This document shows positions 33,225 through 43,922 of a stretch of DNA of 64,000 bases, piece after piece; position 1 is the stretch's first letter; every line of letters begins with the position of its first letter. A program made the translations under genes and the position numbers. Source of the DNA: Exobasidium rhododendri. Lineage: Eukaryota > Basidiomycota > Exobasidiomycetes > Exobasidiales > Exobasidiaceae. The stretch is taken from positions 744,001 to 808,000 of the forward strand of contig CP110630.1 in assembly GCA_026210745.1 (NCBI GenBank). Direction: 5' to 3'. The notes below the pieces were generated by a model. That model searched no databases and was not told the origin of the DNA. It was given only the letters and a program-made list of their open reading frames with translations.

Positions 33225-34724
33225 TCAGACGGTGGCCCACTCCTTCGGATTCCTCAACACTTTCATCGTCTCTATTTCGCCTGCTCCACTGCCGTCTTCC
33301 TCTTCACTAGCCAGCCCTCCCACAGCATTGCTCAACATGCCCGTTCCACTGTACTTGTGACTGTACTGCCAACTTGCCCGCAGCGGCAAGCTCATGAGAA
33401 TACTCTCGATCCTCGCACCTGGTGTTTGCAGTCCGAACTTCGTGCCTCGATCATACACCAGGTTGAATTCCACATACCTCCCCCTTCGTATCGCTTGCCA
33501 GTCGACGTGACTCGCATCGTACTTCATCGACTTTCGTGATTGGACAAGAGGTAGGTAAGCTGGCAGGAATGAATTGCCCATCGATTGAACTGTTCGGAAG
33601 AGCGTCTCTTGGGTATGTGGAAGGTTCGAGGTGGTCTTTCCCTCGTCATCTTTGGCAGCCTTTGTTCCATTGAAGAGTGGAATGACTTGACCTGTTCCTA
33701 TATTGTTCGCTTCCACCGTCAGATCATCAAAGAAGATACCACCTATCCCTCTTGCTTCGCTACGATGAGGTATCCAAAAGTAGACGTCGCACCACTTCTT
33801 CCAATTAGGGTAGAAGTTCACGTCGTTGCCGTCTGCGGCTCTCTTCAATGTGTTGTGGAAATGACTTGCATCTGAGTTGAAGAGGTAGATTGGTGTCAAA
33901 TCGCTTCCACCGCCAAACCACCAGGCTGCCGGCTTTGTTGGGTTTGCTTCGTCGTACTTGGGGTTGGGGCTTCCATCCAAGAGCGTCTTTGGGTGAGTCA
34001 GTTCAAAGTACCGATAGTTGAAGTGAACAGTAGGCACGAAGGGGTTCTTAGGATGGACAACCAAGCTCAGCCCACTGGCGTAGAACGGCAAGCCAGCAAC
34101 TTCCTTCTCTTCACCTTCCTTGAGTCCCAGCTTGTAGCCGACCTTGTACACTAGGCCATGGTGATCGGCACTCATCTGTGCGATCGCTCGAGGTGGTAGC
34201 GTTCCATGCACTATGCTGATGTTGACACCTGCCTTTTCGAATGTCTCTCCATCTTGTAAAACACATGAGATGCCCTCCCCTCCTTCTTTGCGCTGCCAAG
34301 TATCGATGTAGAATTTAGCAGCATTCTCTTCCTTGCCCAGAACAGTCACAATGCGATGTTGCAGTAGTTTGACAAACGTCTCCATTCGATTTCGCATCGG
34401 CTTACTAGCATCATCAAGCACGCCAGCATCCAGGTGAGCAATGTTAGGTAGGTGGACGCTAGGCGGTAGTGCTTCAAGCTCGATAGGTCGCCTGCTGTTC
34501 AGCAGACCGAACGAAAGGACAGCAGAGACTCCCAACGCAGCACCAGCAAAAGCCCAGCCTGCTGTTCTCGCTCTGTCCTGAGCTGCACTTCCTCTACCAG
34601 GATTCGAGGAAGACGTGGAGACCGACCGACGTTGCAAGTCGAATCTTGCTTTCACCGCAGCACGCAGTCGAAAGGCTGTCTCATATGGCTTGGGCAGGTT
34701 TTGAGCAATGCGCCGGCAAAGCAT
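33225..34724 (-). CDS. HEM13: Oxygen-dependent coproporphyrinogen III oxidase
   Basis: Single exon, 499 aa. It converts coproporphyrinogen III to protoporphyrinogen IX in heme synthesis. Hallmarks are VPTVHFNYRYFEL, the AAWWFGGGSDLTPIYLF signature, CDVYFWIPHRSEARGIGGIF and RYVEFNLVYDRGTKFGLQTP followed by GARIESILMSLPLRASW. The catalytic core starts near residue 105. The first ~100 residues are an extension: Arg/Ser-rich with no acidic residues until about residue 30, then a hydrophobic stretch (WAFAGAALGVSAVLSFGLL). That looks like a mitochondrial presequence plus a membrane/sorting signal, as in intermembrane-space CPOs of animals; yeast Hem13 (328 aa) is cytosolic and lacks it. The gene is divergent from the QPRTase gene across 242 bp. 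Confidence 0.97.
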   Translation of the reverse strand: MLCRRIAQNLPKPYETAFRLRAAVKARFDLQRRSVSTSSSNPGRGSAAQDRARTAGWAFAGAALGVSAVLSFGLLNSRRPIELEALPPSVHLPNIAHLDAGVLDDASKPMRNRMETFVKLLQHRIVTVLGKEENAAKFYIDTWQRKEGGEGISCVLQDGETFEKAGVNISIVHGTLPPRAIAQMSADHHGLVYKVGYKLGLKEGEEKEVAGLPFYASGLSLVVHPKNPFVPTVHFNYRYFELTHPKTLLDGSPNPKYDEANPTKPAAWWFGGGSDLTPIYLFNSDASHFHNTLKRAADGNDVNFYPNWKKWCDVYFWIPHRSEARGIGGIFFDDLTVEANNIGTGQVIPLFNGTKAAKDDEGKTTSNLPHTQETLFRTVQSMGNSFLPAYLPLVQSRKSMKYDASHVDWQAIRRGRYVEFNLVYDRGTKFGLQTPGARIESILMSLPLRASWQYSHKYSGTGMLSNAVGGLASEEEDGSGAGEIETMKVLRNPKEWATV

Positions 34725-34966
34725 GCCCGTCTCACACTATCTAAGAGTAACAGGGGTGGCAGCGGTTCAAGGAAGAGGAAGACTACACCAGATTTACAGC
34801 CTGACACACTAAGAGACGCTTGCAAAACTCTCTCCACCTAAAAGGCCAAGAATAAAACAAGCGCCGCGGATCAATCACAATTATTCTGTCGAGATTTTAG
34901 TTCTTCCGAGATTCATGCTTCCAGGACAAGCGACTCATTACTCTTGACTAGCACTTCGCAGACATA

Positions 34967-36043
34967 ATGACAGACCAGGCCCCTCAGTACGCACATCTCC
35001 TTCCACCGAGCTGGGCGACACAGGTGACTGCATGGATAGCTGAAGACACTCCCTCTTTTGACTGGGGCGGCTTTGTCGTGGGGGAGTCGACTCGAGACGC
35101 ACATTTGTTCGCAAAGTCATCCGGTCTCTTAGCTGGTGTACCCTTCTTCGATGAGGTCTTTCACCAACTTCATTGCACTGTCAAGTGGAATTTCAGGGAG
35201 GGTGAATGGATTGATACCACTGCCACCAAGAAGGTCGTCGTGGCCACTGTACATGGACCGGTCCGAAAATTACTGCTAGGGGAGAGAGTAGCACTCAATA
35301 CTTTGGCAAGATGCTCAGGAATCGCCACTGCCTCCCACAAATTCTTGACAAAGGCGAGAAAAGCGGGTTTTGAAGGCATCGTTGCAGGGACTCGAAAGAC
35401 GACGCCAGGTAGGTACGATGACGATTGATGGCTATGATTAGTAAGCTTACAAAGTGATTCTTATCCCACCAGGATTCCGACTGGTGGAGAAGTATGGCAT
35501 GCTAGTAGGCGGCGTAGACATGCACCGGTACGATCTGAGTAGTATGGTCATGCTCAAAGACAATCATATCTGGTCGACTGGCTCCATCACCAATGCTATT
35601 GCTAAAGCTCGCTCGGTGTGCGGCTTCTCCCAAAGAATCGACGTAGAGGTACAATCGGAGGAAGAAGCGATCGAAGCAATTCAGGCAGGGGCAGATGTGA
35701 TCATGCTCGACAACATGACTGGCGATCAGCTGATCAGCTGTGCCAGGAAGCTCAAGCAAGAGTACCACGTCAAGTCGGGAAACAGCAGCCAAGCCAAGAC
35801 GTTCCTGCTGGAAAGCAGTGGAGGAATTGACGTAGACAATGTCGGCGAGGGCGGTCATGTGGATAATTGTGAGCTCACTGCTCAAACGTGAAATCATTGG
35901 AGAAGAATCTGCTGACTTCTCCTACTATTTCCACAGCAATCGACATCATCAGCACCAGCTCGATCCATCAGTCCACAAAGCACGTCGACTTCTCGCTCAA
36001 AGTCGATCCAAATTCAAAGCAGTCAGCTGCCACGACTGACTAA
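34967..36043 (+). CDS. BNA6: Nicotinate-nucleotide pyrophosphorylase (quinolinate phosphoribosyltransferase)
   Basis: Three exons, 34967-35408, 35473-35868 and 35937-36043, give 314 aa, close to the usual 290-300. It converts quinolinate and PRPP to nicotinate mononucleotide in de novo NAD synthesis. Motifs in order are [52 protein letters not shown] across the first junction, [47 protein letters not shown] and LLESSGGI. The third exon supplies the closing strand [20 protein letters not shown]. It ends 128 bp from the convergent LSM5 stop. Confidence 0.96.
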
Positions 36044-36171
36044 ATTACGATCATTGATCCTGAAATTTTCATCGTGCCATAAGTGGATACCCCGGAGGCG
36101 AGGAAGTTGTGATGGTTGTGTTGTACATAGATAGGGTGAATTTGCTACTCCTCGGTATCTTTTCTTGAGCG

Positions 36172-36674
36172 TCATGCTTCTGGTCCTTCCCCCCCTGGAA
36201 CGAGCTGTGAGAGCAGTCATGTCAGCTTCCACATTCCGACTTACTTCTAAGCTTGTATGCGATATCTCACCAGACAGATGTTGTTGCCATTGAGGAGCGT
36301 TTGTGAGAGCTTCGTCTTCTTCTGCCCGCTCGACGTGCTCTCACTGAGAGATGCGAGACGTCAATTCACCGGAACAAAGGTTATCTATCACCTTCCTATA
36401 TCCTCACTCACTATTCTGTCACGTCTTCCAACACCATGTCTGAAAAGAGCACAGTACGGCTGTCAGTCTATCTGAAAATCACTGCCTCCCCGCTCTTTGC
36501 CCCTCCGCGAAGCCACTCACTGACGAAGTCATCGAAGCCTAAAAGTGTCCCGCTGAACTCTCGATTGCTCTTCATGATCACCCAAATACTCGATCCAATG
36601 CATCGATCGATCAACTCTAGAGGTAGAATTTGAGAGGCAGCTGCATGACCTGCTGCTGTTGGCACTCCCGACAT
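36172..36674 (-). CDS. LSM5: U6 snRNA-associated Sm-like protein LSm5
   Basis: Four exons on the minus strand: 36674-36521, 36439-36412, 36343-36271 and 36204-36172, giving 95 aa. The Sm1 motif is in exon 1 ([20 protein letters not shown], then [12 protein letters not shown]). Exon 2 gives NMVLEDVTE, exon 3 carries the Sm2 LLNGNNICL, and exon 4 ends VPGGEGPEA, the near-invariant LSm5 tail (human: VPGGEGPEV). LSm5 is in the LSm2-8 ring that binds the U6 3' end and in the cytoplasmic LSm1-7 mRNA-decay ring. The variable loop between Sm1 and Sm2 is Ser/Lys-rich. It is divergent from NOP4 across 255 bp. Confidence 0.95.
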
Positions 36675-36929
36675 GGTCCCTTACCTTGCGAATGAGACTT
36701 TAGGGGGGATGAGAAGATCGTCGAGGACACAAAAGCAGATGCTCTAGTGTTCGCGACGCAGGTTGCTAGGCGCTTACTAAGCAGTGCGTTAGTCTCTGTA
36801 ATGTGCGAACGTGACTTTGAATTTTTTGGCTCGAAGTGGGATTTTTCCTCTTGCGTTGGAATGAGAACGCCAGGTGCTGGTGTAGGTCTTCACACAGTAC
36901 CTGCTCGATAGCCAAGAGTTATCATCAAG

Positions 36930-39900
36930 ATGGCATCCAAACGGTACTTCGATGTGGACAGCGAGGTTGCACACGAAGCTTCCGCTCCCTCCTCAAGCAA
37001 AAGCAATACCGACTCAAAGAAAGCTGGGCGTGATCCCATACCCCAAACGACACTCTTTGTGTCTTCACTCCCCTTTACGGCTACCTCTACAGATCTGTCG
37101 ACACTCTTTTCCGACATTGGTCCACTAAAACGAGCATTCGTCGTCACAGATAAAGAAAGTGGCAAGTCGAAGGGAGTGGGCTATGTCACCTTTGCGATTC
37201 TTGAAGATGCCGAGAGAGCAGAGCGAGAAATGCAAGGGAAGAGTCTGGATGGTAAAAGGAAGATGCGACTCGAGTGGGCCGAGAAGAAAGCCTTTGGGGG
37301 CAGGAAGAAGGTCAAGCCAGAAGATGGAGGGGTAGAAGAGGGTGATGTGATAATGCACGAAGACATGGAAACGCCTGTAATGACGTCGAGGATGGTGCGA
37401 CCTATCCCAGCCAGTAAGGTGGTTAGACGGCCAGTGGAAGAAAGGGATGGAAACGCAGTCCGTACCATCGTGATTACGGGTCTGGCAGCTTGTGAACCTG
37501 CAGCAGATGACAAGACGATCTACAAGCGAGTTCGAAAGATTGGAGATGTAGAAAGTGTCATCTACCCAGCACCCCTTTCCATCGTATCGACTCAACTAAG
37601 TCAAGATGTGGCTCAAGTCATCTACAGGACTCCCAATCATGCCATGACCGCAGTGGAGAAGCTTCATGCACACACGTTCAAGGGAGCACAGATCAGTGTA
37701 GTGGTCAAGAAGAGGGCAGATGGCGCTGCTAAGCTTAATGCTCACATGAGACCAGAGACGAAGGAAAAGAGAGAAAAGGTTCAGCAGAAAATTGAGCAGG
37801 AAAAGGAAAAGATTCGGGTAGCGAGCAAGGCAACGAAGGTCAATGATGTGAAAGGAGTCGATGTCAATCGTGGATCGAGACTGATCATCAGGAATTTGCC
37901 TTTTGACGTCACTGACCGAGATCTTCGGGCCGTCTTTCTGCCATACGGGCCAATATACAGTATCGATGTTCCTCAAAAGATCAAAAGTGGCGAGACTCCC
38001 AAGGACATCACCCAGCCAGGAAGTGACTCAAAGGACGAAGAGGATGATGAAGGGGAGCAGTCCTCGGGCTCTGAGGGAGTGGAGGAGTCGGAATTGGAGT
38101 CAGAATCTGAAGAGGATGAGGATGAGGATGAGGACGAAGTGGAGGGAAACAGCGAAAGTGGCGACGATGAAGATATGTCCTCCGCCTCCAGTCCTGCATC
38201 CTCGCAGATCGTGGCAAAGGCTGACGACAGCAAAATGAAACCTGCGGCCAGTGCGGGTACTGGACGAGGATTCGCCTTTGTTTGGATGGTGTCCCGGAGT
38301 GACGCCAGCAATGCAATCAAGGGCGTTAATGGTTCTACGATCGGACGAGGTATTGCGGAGAAGGTTCAGCTCAAGGCGGCAAAAGGCAAAGCAGGTAGAG
38401 AAGCAGGGAAGAAGGCATTGGAAGCGACTTTGAGCTCAGCGCAGACTGGGAGGATCGTCGCCGTCGACTGGGCGCTAAGCAAGAAGGAGTGGGAGCTGAA
38501 GAAGGACGAGAGTGAAGCAGAAGAAACAGATAAGGAGGCTGATGACGATGACGACAAAGAGAAGGCGGACAGTGACAGCGATTTGGACCCAGAAGAGATC
38601 AAGGGGAAAGATGACAAGGAAGAAGACGAGGAGGCAAAGCCATCTCTGCCTAGTCCATCTGAGCAGACGACGCTCTTCATTCGTAATTTACCCTACCAGG
38701 CTACCGAAGTAGAACTTAGAGACGTCTTTCGTGCTTTCGGGCCCTTGCGATATGCAAAGGTGACGATGGACAAGGCAACAAACAGAGCCAAAGGCACTGG
38801 ATTTGTATGCTTTTGGCAAAAGGAAAGCGCCGATAATGCACTTCGGCAAGCTCAAATGATGGAAAAAGAGGTAGGCGGCACGGCCGTACTTCCCTCTGCG
38901 GCAGGTCAAAAGAATCCCTTCAGCGCCCCTTCAGTGTTGACGGCAGATCCCTCTGCACCGCTGACGTCGTCTCTGAACCTGCATGGAAGAGTGCTGTCCG
39001 TCACGCTAGCAGTAGAGCGGAACACCGCCGAATCGTTGTCGAATGTCAATAAGAACGCACGGGAGAAGAAGGACAAGAGGAACACCTACCTAATGCGAGA
39101 GGGTGTCCCGCTGCCTGGGACGCCCTTTGCCGCTAGCATGAGCGAAAAGGAGAAGGAGAAGAGATTGGCGAACTTTTCTATTCGAAAGACGCAGCTGTTG
39201 AAGAATCCAAGCCTGTTCATGAGCAAGACTCGACTGAGTGTTCGTCAGCTTCCCCTCTTTGTGAGTAACAAGATACTCAAGAGACTTGGAATTTATGCTG
39301 CGCGAGAGTTCGACAACCAAGTCAAGCGTGGTGAACGGCCCGACATTAGTGAGGAAGAAAAGGTAGAGTCAAAGGAATTGATGGATGAGATGCAACTGGT
39401 CAGAGATGGCAAAGAAGAAATGTCGAACAAGAAATTCAAGAAGTTTGTCGGTGAACGATCGACGGCAGTCATTCAATCGAAGGTGATGCTGCAAAACGAT
39501 CGAATAGACTCGCTCACCGGGCTGGGGCGTAGTCGAGGATACGGTTTCCTAGAGATGAGGAGTTTCGCAGACGCCCTCAAGGTTGTGCGCTTCATCAACG
39601 GTGACCACGGGCTGAGTAAGAACTTGATGACCTGGTACAGTGCTGAGTTGGAGGGAGTGCTCAAGGCACTTCAGAAGGAAGTAGAGGTTGGCGCAGAATC
39701 GACTGTTCAAGGTGAAGACAAGGAGGAGAGAGTGAACCGATTGAAAAGGGTGGAGAAGAAGATCAGCCAGGTCAAAGCAGGCCAATTGGACGCCGAAGAG
39801 AGTGGGCGCGGAGGATCGATCTTGGTCGAGTTCTCCATTGAGAATATCGTTGTGACCAAAAAGAGAAAGGAGAGAGCCGACTACTCACAGGCAGCTGCAA

Positions 39901-40238
39901 CGAAGAGGAAGCGCCGCGAGGATGATGGAGAAGTCATCGAACCGCGAAAGCCGAGACGTGACTACAATGAAGATCGTCAAAAGGATCGAAAGAGAGCGAG
40001 ACACGATCAGAAAGAAGAACAACGTGATGGCAAAAGGGGTCCTCGTCGAGAGAACTGGAATCAGAAGACTACCACATCCGGACGAGGAAGCGGGTCAGCA
40101 GACAAGGCTCCGTCATTGTCGTCACAGGCGAGTGCTCCTGCTACTGCTCCTGCTCCTGCTCCTCCTTCCTCCAAGATCAGACCGCAGATGGGTAGCTTGA
40201 TTGGAAGAAAGCGAAAGGAGAAGAAGAGTCGCAAGTGA
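36930..40238 (+). CDS. NOP4: Nop4/RBM28-type nucleolar multi-RRM ribosome biogenesis factor
   Basis: Single exon, 1102 aa. Nop4 (yeast 685 aa; human RBM28 759 aa) is a nucleolar RNA-binding protein needed for 27S pre-rRNA processing and 60S assembly. RRM1 (about 33-113: TLFVSSLPFTATSTDLSTLF, GKSKGVGYVTF) and a weaker RRM2 (about 170-265) come first. RRM3 (about 313-510: LIIRNLPFDVTDRDLRAVF) is split by a long acidic Ser/Glu insertion. RRM4 (about 578-690: TTLFIRNLPYQATEVELRDV, KGTGFVCFW) is well conserved. A final divergent RRM (about 765-895) ends with SRGYGFLEMRSFADALKVVR. The C-terminal tail is Arg/Lys-rich, ending KKSRK, and suits nucleolar targeting. Greater length than the family comes from acidic linkers at 348-420 and 520-565. 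Confidence 0.93.
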   Translation: MASKRYFDVDSEVAHEASAPSSSKSNTDSKKAGRDPIPQTTLFVSSLPFTATSTDLSTLFSDIGPLKRAFVVTDKESGKSKGVGYVTFAILEDAERAEREMQGKSLDGKRKMRLEWAEKKAFGGRKKVKPEDGGVEEGDVIMHEDMETPVMTSRMVRPIPASKVVRRPVEERDGNAVRTIVITGLAACEPAADDKTIYKRVRKIGDVESVIYPAPLSIVSTQLSQDVAQVIYRTPNHAMTAVEKLHAHTFKGAQISVVVKKRADGAAKLNAHMRPETKEKREKVQQKIEQEKEKIRVASKATKVNDVKGVDVNRGSRLIIRNLPFDVTDRDLRAVFLPYGPIYSIDVPQKIKSGETPKDITQPGSDSKDEEDDEGEQSSGSEGVEESELESESEEDEDEDEDEVEGNSESGDDEDMSSASSPASSQIVAKADDSKMKPAASAGTGRGFAFVWMVSRSDASNAIKGVNGSTIGRGIAEKVQLKAAKGKAGREAGKKALEATLSSAQTGRIVAVDWALSKKEWELKKDESEAEETDKEADDDDDKEKADSDSDLDPEEIKGKDDKEEDEEAKPSLPSPSEQTTLFIRNLPYQATEVELRDVFRAFGPLRYAKVTMDKATNRAKGTGFVCFWQKESADNALRQAQMMEKEVGGTAVLPSAAGQKNPFSAPSVLTADPSAPLTSSLNLHGRVLSVTLAVERNTAESLSNVNKNAREKKDKRNTYLMREGVPLPGTPFAASMSEKEKEKRLANFSIRKTQLLKNPSLFMSKTRLSVRQLPLFVSNKILKRLGIYAAREFDNQVKRGERPDISEEEKVESKELMDEMQLVRDGKEEMSNKKFKKFVGERSTAVIQSKVMLQNDRIDSLTGLGRSRGYGFLEMRSFADALKVVRFINGDHGLSKNLMTWYSAELEGVLKALQKEVEVGAESTVQGEDKEERVNRLKRVEKKISQVKAGQLDAEESGRGGSILVEFSIENIVVTKKRKERADYSQAAATKRKRREDDGEVIEPRKPRRDYNEDRQKDRKRARHDQKEEQRDGKRGPRRENWNQKTTTSGRGSGSADKAPSLSSQASAPATAPAPAPPSSKIRPQMGSLIGRKRKEKKSRK

Positions 40239-40352
40239 GGATGAAGAAGGTGGTGAGGCACATGTACAATACTTGGAAGTATGATGAAGATGAAATGAGA
40301 GGATTGTAAGTTACACGGTGCTACGAGGGAGGGACCTGGTGGCAGCCGACTG

Positions 40353-42570
40353 CTATCGATAGTGAGCGGTGGGCTCTCGTCGACTGCGAAGAAGCATGTC
40401 CCAGGCAAAGCAGACTTCAGGAATAGCATATGGCGTTGGGGTGGTGCTGGCTTTGTATTTGACGCCGGGTGGGAGAGGGTAGGCAGTGGGCATGTAGATA
40501 CTGTGCGGAAGCTGTGCTAATGGCGGCGGCGGTGGTGGCAGAGGTGCTTTGTTGAGCTTGGCCATGAAGCGGCCTTTGAAAGATGTGGTCGTCGTGTCGT
40601 TGAAGTATTCGCCTGGCATGGTGACGGGAGCAGCGGAAGCCATAGGTAAAGGGCATGCATCGGAGTAGTGCGTCCTGGGTCGGAGGTACGCTGGATCCAG
40701 GTCGAACCCCCTCGTGACGCCCTGATAGTTCTGCATTTCCGGGGGTATGGCTGCATTTCTGAGCTGAGCCTGATGACTCAGTCGATCGAGCACACCTCTT
40801 GCCTTGACCATCTCCTCTTGTGCAGAGTGAAAGTGTTCTGCGTCGTGCCTTGCGATCGCCTTGTGGGCTTGATCTGATGCTCTTTTCGTTGCTAGGACGG
40901 CTTCTTCTACTTGCTTCATCTCCTCTCGTTCTCTGTCCATCTCGGCTGCTACGGGACCGCGACGACCTTCTTCATGTTGAAGATGCGCTTCAAGGCCTCC
41001 AAAGCGTTTGGCAAGCCAATCGGCCTGATCTCGACGCTCGATGGGAGAGAAGCGAGGCAGGGGGTTCAAAGGCATCGACACGACCACACGAGGATCCTGC
41101 CAAACGCTCACGGGAGGCGTGCACATATGATTAGTGTAAAACCACATTGCTGATGCATGATCATACTCCGCCGTCCAGCCTGAGCTCGAAGGGGTGGAGG
41201 GAAAACACATAAGTAATTATTACATTGTCAACCGCCATCACGATCGACTCACCGACGGGAAGCGTGCCACCGCCCTGCATCCTGAACCATTCGTTCGCTG
41301 TAATTACGGCTGGCATAGTAGCAGGGAGGGCTTGATCCATGAGTGGAAAAGGAGCGGGAAATGCTTCCCTGGACCACCCCTGATACATAGTGTTCGAGGG
41401 AAGTTGGACACCATCCACCGCGGGGTACTGAGCGGGCCATACAGACGAAGCTGGCGGAGGTGCGGCTTCTTGAAGTTTATGTTGAGGCAGAGTAGCTTCC
41501 TCGCGTTCCTCTCCCAGGACATCTAGCACTATTCGCACAAGGTCTTCCTTGCTCAGTCCTGTACGAACCAACGGAGGAATAAGGTCAAAAATCTGTTTTG
41601 TTTTGCGCAGGAAGTGGTCCTCTTCAGATGTGCCTGCCTTGGCGGTGGCAGTGTATGGCGTGTGAGGAGAAGACGGATCGAAAGTTGTAGATGGAAGTGG
41701 CAAAGGAATAAACGACATGTCCCCTTTTGACTGAGGAGGGTGATGTGTGGTGGGTAGTGGCATGATTCTCTGTTGCACGTATGGTTCAGGCATGGCCATG
41801 ATGGGTTGGGGGATCATACTGGCTTCATGAGGCGACACATCTGCTTGCTCCACTGTACTCTGCAGCGGAATTTGAGGCTCGGGCATTGTCATGAGAGGGA
41901 GAGGAAGAACATGTCTTTCAGGGGCCACTGGAGGCTCTGGCATGGACACGGCATTCCCTGGGGTCACCAATGAAGTAAGATCAATCTGACGAGGAGAGAA
42001 TGCCATTTCGGTCTCGACGTACGGTGATGTCTGTTTGACATCGATCTTGACGTGCGATGGATCTTCCACGCCACTTGGATGGGGAGCCATGGCAAACTTT
42101 TGCGCCTCGAATAATGTCCTGGTGATCAAAGAGCGGTCGGACAATGTGCGGTGGTTGTAAGCTGCTACTTGAGTCGGCTTCGATGACGCTGTCGCTCCAA
42201 GGTTCTTGTACTGAGGTGATATGTTGCGCGGCCGAGGTGGCTGTTGTGGTATGAGCCGTGGTTGCAGTGCTCTCCAAGACGCCGATGGACTGCTCGCGCT
42301 GTTCTTCTCACCACCGCTTCTAGTAGATTCGTCGCGGCGAGGTAGGAGCGGACTTTGACCACTGGCTGGCCGTTCTTGCTTTGAGGTCGCTCCGTCCTTT
42401 TCTCGGTCAGAATTACAAGTTGGCGCTGAGGGGTGCAAAAGTACAGCGAAGCGTGGCACACTACTCATAGGACTTTGAATAGATGACTTGATCACATCGG
42501 CGCCGTCTCCTTTACCATCATCCCAAGCTCGAAAGACGTGCAGAGATTCAGCTAAGGGTGTGCGTCTCAT
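40353..42570 (-). CDS. WW-domain protein of unknown function
   Basis: Two exons on the minus strand, 42570-41253 and 41179-40353, give 714 aa. The splice junction falls inside a WW domain: exon 1 ends GGGTLPVG and exon 2 continues WTAEYDHASAMWFYTNH ... SVWQDPR, with both Trp (441 and the one in VWQDPR) and the terminal Pro. The WW spans about residues 436-469 and should bind Pro-rich ligands. The N-terminal 430 residues are Pro/Ser/Met-rich and disordered, with repeated MPEP-type segments. After the WW comes a charged helix (about 490-555, EEMKQVEEAVLATKRA), then Pro-rich sequence (an eight-Pro run) and the end. I cannot assign a family; it could be an adaptor. The stop is 114 bp from the convergent NOP4 stop. 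Confidence 0.65.
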
Positions 42571-42804
42571 GGTTGTCTGAAGCTACCTTTCCCTGTGAAT
42601 AGGTAGAGAGTGAGGGGCAACTTCACGCTGCGTCCATTATTCAGTCTGATCACCATCGTGTTCGCCCGAGTACACAACTCTGCTTCGCGGCTATCGACAG
42701 TGCCAAAGTGAAGTACAGGTTGGCTTATAGTGTAATGTATCACAGAGCTGCGAAGCGAGGGCAGCTAGGTCAGAATTAATAAAAACCTCGTTTTGCACAT
42801 GTCC

Positions 42805-42888
42805 GGCTGCATGGTGTAGTGGTAGCACGTATCACTACGATTTACGTCTTTACATGATATGACCCTGGTTCGACCCCTGGTGTGGCCT
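42805..42888 (+). tRNA. tRNA-Arg(ACG) with a 13-nt intron
   Basis: The acceptor stem is closed over seven pairs (42805-42811 with 42881-42887, two G-U), and the discriminator is T at 42888. The A box is TGGTGTAGTGG and the B box GGTTCGACCCC. The D stem has four pairs. The anticodon stem TATCA (42830-42834) pairs fully with TGATA (42855-42859). The anticodon loop is CTACGA plus A, so the anticodon is ACG (42837-42839). The extra 13 nt (42841-42853) sit one base 3' of the anticodon, the canonical tRNA intron position. The T stem has one T-T mismatch. A run of seven T follows. Inosine at position 34 would read CGU, CGC and CGA, which matters for the codon bias seen in eEF2. Confidence 0.85.
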
Positions 42889-42892
42889 CCAA

Positions 42893-42899
42893 TTTTTTT
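42893..42899 (+). terminator. RNA polymerase III T7 terminator
   Basis: Seven consecutive T lie five bases after the tRNA discriminator, the standard Pol III stop signal. Confidence 0.8.
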
Positions 42900-43824
42900 G
42901 CCCTTTTCAAAATTCTCGCTTTCCGACTTTTACTGGTCTGCCATTTTTTACGAGAACCTGTGTCCAAACCTGCGAGGAGCGCCTATCGCACGTCTAATTG
43001 TGTGTCCTCTACCTTTGTTGCAGCACTGATGTCATTAAGAAACTTGCCAATTGGAGCAAGAAGCAGGGATGAGGTACATTCTTCATCTCGAATTGTTTCT
43101 CCCCTCTCTACACCGCCTCACCAAATCCTTAATTTTATATTATTGAAGAAGCAGTCAGATGTCAAATTTTGTTGTGTACTGATACTGTCGCTCTCGCTCT
43201 GTCAAACTCTTTAGATCGGAGTGTATTATTTACGAATGGGGGGGTCCATGGCTGATTAGTGTCTATGACAGTCCTCTTGTGGAGTAGCCGGTGTCGTCAC
43301 AGCGCGTCTAGGCCTCGTTGGTCAGCAAGGTAGAGAGAAGATTTTTGCCTGAGTATGCGTCAGAATTAGAATTTCATTATAATTTTGGAATTCTGCAATA
43401 GAGATCTCTTGGGACACAACGGAGGATGTTGAAACGTTTGCACTTATGTATACATTCTTCAGTCCAATGCACACGCATTTGCGGGGGGGTACGAGGGACT
43501 CGACGTCTGGGAGGAGGGTCATACTTCAAATTTTGAAGAACTTCAACGAAGAAAGTATAGCCCAAAGAAAAGAGGGGCCCACCGTGTTAGCAGAAGGGAT
43601 TGTCATATAGGAAGCGCCCAGATTGTCGATCATCTCTTCCTTCACTACCACACACATATTCACCACGATATCCCAGACGCAGCCACACGAAGCTCGTCTT
43701 ATACCTGCTTGATAACACACTACAACTGTACCCACTCTACGCGACTCTTTGCTTGGCTTTGCTATAAACAGCGAGATATCCCTGCTTTCCTTCCCATAGT
43801 TGCCTCCACCTTCTAATCGAATAC
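42900..43824. other. Intergenic region upstream of the HAM1-like gene
   Basis: Roughly 0.9 kb between the tRNA terminator and the HAM1-like leader. It contains G-runs (43239-43245 and near 43480) and no supported ORF. The last ~200 bp are C/T-rich, with CTATAAACA near 43759 that could act as a TATA-like element. Confidence 0.45.
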
Positions 43825-43909
43825 GTGAGTGCAAAAGGCATATCGAACCCCACGCCAAACCACCTTTACTCACCTTCATCTCTCTCTCTCTCATCTTTAC
43901 ACGAAACAG
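43825..43909 (+). other. Probable 5'-UTR intron of the HAM1-like gene
   Basis: A GTGAGT donor at 43825, a CTCAC branch-like element, a CT tract and an ACAG acceptor at 43909 lie just before the ATG at 43923. The size (85 nt) matches the coding introns of the window. A TTG-led open frame runs through it, but the ATG start makes that irrelevant. Confidence 0.6.
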
Positions 43910-43922
43910 ATCTTTAGTCATT

